From the NCBI GenBank assembly GCA_016287875.1, contig JAEEXQ010000016.1:1-35488 (forward strand): a stretch of 35,488 nt of DNA. Direction: 5' to 3'. The position numbers and the translations under genes were made by a program. The stretch is from Bacteroidales bacterium. Its GTDB lineage: Bacteria > Bacteroidota > Bacteroidia > Bacteroidales > UBA932. A model generated the notes under the pieces. The model did not search any database. It saw only the letters and a list, made by a program, of their open reading frames with translations, and was not told where the DNA came from. Shown in pieces: positions 33,081-35,488 of the stretch; the stretch's first letter is position 1; every line of letters starts with the position of its first letter.

Positions 33081-33656
33081 CTAGATGGTTTCCAGGAAGA
33101 GGGCGTGACGTACCTGGTCCACCTTCTCCGGACATACTTTCTTAACAATTTCCAGGCCGAAACTAAGTGCGTGGCCGGCGCTGCGGCCTGTTATTATGCG
33201 CCCGGAGCAGATAGCCGGCTTAGGGCTGAAATGCGCTCCGGCCTTCTCCAGATAGCCTTCGAAACCATCGAAGCAAGTGACTTCCGCTCCGGCTATGCCC
33301 TTGAGCTGGCTGAGCACCAGTCCGGGGGCTGCGCAGATGGCTGCCACGGTGCCGCCGGCATCATAGTGCTCCTGCATCAGCTTGATTAGAGGCTTGCACT
33401 CCGAGAGGCTCTTGCTGCCGGGCATTCCGCCGGGGAAGATAAGTACGTCTCTCTCCGTGGTACCTTCGTGGTCGGACTGCAGGAAGGGAAGGCAATCATC
33501 CACGCTCACGGTTATTCCGTGGGAGGACTGCACGAAAGGCTCCTCCTTTATGCATACCAGCTCGCTGCGGAGTCCGGCCCTGCGGAGGACGTCGTTTGTG
33601 CCAAGGGCCTCGACTTCTTCGAAACCGTCGGCGAGGAATATGTAAATACCTTTCAT
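33081..33656 (-). CDS. DJ-1/PfpI-family protein
   Basis: 191 residues. It has the conserved acid in DGFEEVEA (Glu13 region) and the nucleophilic cysteine in AAICAAPG, the DJ-1 'elbow' motif, plus 'PGGMPG' upstream. Relatives act as protein or small-molecule deglycases, glyoxalases or redox sensors. The sequence does not decide. First of the DJ-1/S4/zinc peptidase run and divergent from the ManA-like gene, with a 44-bp gap in which both directions show weak -7-like words (TATCTTTA leftward, TAACTTCG rightward). Confidence 0.9.
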   Translation of the reverse strand: MKGIYIFLADGFEEVEALGTNDVLRRAGLRSELVCIKEEPFVQSSHGITVSVDDCLPFLQSDHEGTTERDVLIFPGGMPGSKSLSECKPLIKLMQEHYDAGGTVAAICAAPGLVLSQLKGIAGAEVTCFDGFEGYLEKAGAHFSPKPAICSGRIITGRSAGHALSFGLEIVKKVCPEKVDQVRHALFLETI

Positions 33657-33700
33657 ATCTGTTTTTTTACTAACTTCGCATCGGTAAAGATAGACATTTT

Positions 33701-34759
33701 ATGGAAGAAAAGAAACTATATCCCTTCAGACTCACACGCATCGAAGACAAGTATCCCTGGGGCAGCGAGCAGTTCCGCCTGGCGGACCTGGGCTACCGCG
33801 ACACCTTCGTACTTGACGGCTGGCTTTCCGGCAATACCATGGGAGATCTGATGGAGACATACCTCGACCGTGTGACCGGCGACCACGTCTTCGACGCCTT
33901 CGGGGTGCAGTTTCCCTTCCAGATAAAGAGGATACAGGTAGATGGGAGGATGCCCCTGCGCGTCAGCCCCGACGACGAAACTGCCCGCGACCGTTACGAC
34001 CATCTCGGCAAGGAGAAGCTCTGGTATGTGGTCTCGGCGGACAAGGGCTCGCGCCTGCTGATAGGCTTCCGGGACGAAACCGATGCTTCCGAGCTCTACC
34101 AGGAATGCCTGGAGGGCAATCCGGTGAAGCTCCTGAATACTCTGGAACCTCGCGCAGGCCAGTGTTTCTACATTCCCTCCGGCACTCCCCATTGCGCATT
34201 CGGCCCTATGACCATAGTCGAAGTGAGCGAATCTTCCGCCCTGGACTTCTGCCTGTGCAGTTGGGGTAATGATCTGGAGGATGAATTCGACGAGACCCTG
34301 AATTTCATCGATGCCCTGGACTTCATCAAATACAGCCAGTATCCTTCCGCCCTGCTCGCCGGCTTTGGCGGCACCGATACCGACATCCCCGGAGTGCAGA
34401 ACCTCCTGAAACTGAATCAGTTCAGCGTGAACAGGGTGGCACTGAAGCAGGCCCTGAGCATAGACAATACCGCCTCCGAGACCTGCCTCGCCTACACATC
34501 CGTCAAAGGCTCCTTCGAAATCCAGACCACGCCCGACGTCTGCCCCGACAGCGAAAGGCTGCTTACCGTTTCCGAAGGTGAGACCGTGCTCATCCCCGCC
34601 GAAACCACATCATTCATACTCGCGCCCCGCTCTGCGGACGCGACCCTTCTGGAGGTGATGGTGGAAAAACTACCTTCGGACGATGAAACGTTCGATTCTC
34701 CTCGGGACGGAGGTGAGGATCTCGTAGGGGATGGTGCCGAGGATGCCGGCCAGTTCTGA
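33701..34759 (+). CDS. ManA-like cupin, probably inactive as a phosphomannose isomerase
   Basis: 352 residues with the full layout of class I mannose-6-phosphate isomerase ('YPWGSEQF' start, 'FPFQIKRIQVDGRMPLRVSPDD', 'GKEKLWYVV', 'FYIPSGTPH', C-terminal cupin). Four zinc ligands are expected. In the usual QVHPDD motif the Gln is Arg87 and the His is Ser89. The Glu of GKxExWY is Lys106. Only His164 (IPSGTPH) remains. The catalytic Arg after the second motif is Cys. So the fold is kept and the catalytic set is mostly lost; it may be a regulator or bind a sugar. The C-terminal about 29 residues are read antisense to the convergent alanine racemase gene. Confidence 0.8.
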   Translation: MEEKKLYPFRLTRIEDKYPWGSEQFRLADLGYRDTFVLDGWLSGNTMGDLMETYLDRVTGDHVFDAFGVQFPFQIKRIQVDGRMPLRVSPDDETARDRYDHLGKEKLWYVVSADKGSRLLIGFRDETDASELYQECLEGNPVKLLNTLEPRAGQCFYIPSGTPHCAFGPMTIVEVSESSALDFCLCSWGNDLEDEFDETLNFIDALDFIKYSQYPSALLAGFGGTDTDIPGVQNLLKLNQFSVNRVALKQALSIDNTASETCLAYTSVKGSFEIQTTPDVCPDSERLLTVSEGETVLIPAETTSFILAPRSADATLLEVMVEKLPSDDETFDSPRDGGEDLVGDGAEDAGQF

Positions 34760-35488
34760 AACCGTAGGGTCTTCTCCGAAGATGGTGACCGTGTCGCCGA
34801 CTTCGCAGGGGATGCCGGTCACATCCAGCATACACATATCCATACAGATGTTCCCAATGGTGGGGGCGCGGTGGCCGTTCACGCTGAACGAAGCGTTGCC
34901 GCGGCCGAGGTGCCTGTCGAGGCCGTCGGCATATCCGCAGGGGATGGTCGCAATCTTGGTACCGGTCGGGGCGATGTGGCCCCAGCGGCCATAGCCGATG
35001 GTTCCGTCTTCGGGGCCGAGTTCCTTTATCTGGAGAATCTTGACTTTCAGCGATGCGACCGGCGCCAGATGCACCGAAGGCAGGGCGCTGATGCCGTAGA
35101 TGCCAATGCCTAGGCGTACCATGTCGAACTGGTACTGGGGGAAGCGCTCGATACCCGCAGAGTTGAGTATATGCCACATAGGCTTGTAGCCGAGGGCTTC
35201 TCCCAGGGCGGTGGCATTGCGGCGGAACATCTCTATCTGTCCCAAGGTGAACTCGTCCTGCTCCGGATCCTCGGCAACTGCAAGGTGGGAGAAGGTGGAC
35301 TTCACGCGGACGGCAGAGCAACTCTTGAGATAATCGAAGAGGGCGGGAAGTTCGCCCGTCATGAATCCCAGCCTGTGCATTCCGGTATCCAGTTTGATAT
35401 GGATGGGGAAGTCCTTCACTCCACGGGCCTCCAGAACGGCCACAAGGGCCTTCAAAGACTCCAGATTGGGTATGGAAGGTTCCAGATT
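34670..35488 (-). CDS. alr: Alanine racemase domain (5' part lies beyond the window)
   Basis: 272 codons are visible; the start is off the right edge, and the frame is still open at 35488. It makes D-alanine for peptidoglycan using PLP. Visible marks are 'IHIKLDTGMHRLGF', 'RLGIGIYG', the catalytic Tyr loop 'IGYGRWG' and 'GNICMDMCMLDV'. The PLP lysine is not included. In Bacteroidota this domain is usually fused behind MurF, so the missing part is probably a MurF domain; that is inference. It overlaps the convergent ManA-like gene by 90 bp. Confidence 0.93.
   Translation of the reverse strand, partial: NLEPSIPNLESLKALVAVLEARGVKDFPIHIKLDTGMHRLGFMTGELPALFDYLKSCSAVRVKSTFSHLAVAEDPEQDEFTLGQIEMFRRNATALGEALGYKPMWHILNSAGIERFPQYQFDMVRLGIGIYGISALPSVHLAPVASLKVKILQIKELGPEDGTIGYGRWGHIAPTGTKIATIPCGYADGLDRHLGRGNASFSVNGHRAPTIGNICMDMCMLDVTGIPCEVGDTVTIFGEDPTVSELAGILGTIPYEILTSVPRRIERFIVRR

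Overview
The window reads as a chromosomal segment of a Bacteroidales (Bacteroidota) genome with fairly high GC. The evidence is: nearly every start codon lacks a Shine-Dalgarno sequence; several intergenic gaps carry the Bacteroidota promoter pattern TTTG-N19/20-TANNTTTG; and family-typical genes are present (PASTA protein next to rluD, OMP_b-brl_3-type TonB receptor, fimbrillin/GLUG lipoprotein, 29-residue COX24-like ribosomal protein). I cannot fix the genus. No tRNA, rRNA, CRISPR array, transposase or phage gene is visible, and no gap between genes exceeds about 220 bp.

Layout. 1-2.3 kb (minus strand): rpsU with its own promoter and a perfect Shine-Dalgarno, then a sirtuin and an ATPase in one operon; the tail of a plus-strand gene, perhaps a GH2 glycosidase, enters at the left edge. 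2.3-4.8 kb: rplU-rpmA-serS-ruvC. 4.8-7.7 kb: a large TonB-dependent outer-membrane receptor. 7.8-11.4 kb: PASTA protein-rluD-lnt, stop/start-overlapped. 11.4-13.6 kb: fabH and fabF. 13.6-13.9 kb: a 200-bp composite palindrome and a bidirectional terminator. 13.9-15.9 kb (minus): HU, a 29-aa ribosomal-type protein and RNase G. 16.0-20.4 kb: lon-ung-coaD-thioredoxin-like, tightly packed. 20.5-23.3 kb: an M16 protease.

23.3-28.3 kb is the accessory part. A membrane protein with a periplasmic TPR region and a cytoplasmic LuxR-type HTH, followed by a small RHH-like protein, is read leftward. Divergently, a stand-alone 64-aa HTH with the same recognition helix starts a tight four-gene run: HTH, lipoprotein, 48-aa peptide with a double-glycine-type leader, and a 759-aa fimbrillin/GLUG surface lipoprotein. 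Two 19-bp direct repeats 22 bp apart lie between the divergent regulators. I read this as a self-contained surface/peptide module with a transmembrane regulator, and it is the best candidate here for something undescribed.

28.3-31.9 kb (minus): etfB-etfA-acyl-CoA dehydrogenase, an electron-transfer module for acyl-CoA oxidation or enoyl-CoA reduction. 32.0-33.7 kb (minus): DJ-1 protein, S4 RNA-binding protein and a membrane zinc peptidase. 33.7-35.5 kb: a ManA-like cupin that has lost most catalytic residues, overlapping tail-to-tail by 90 bp with an alanine racemase domain that runs off the right edge.

Two palindromic elements stand out. One is inserted in frame inside rluD just before the catalytic motif, the other lies after fabF. 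They suggest a family of mobile palindromic repeats in this genome.
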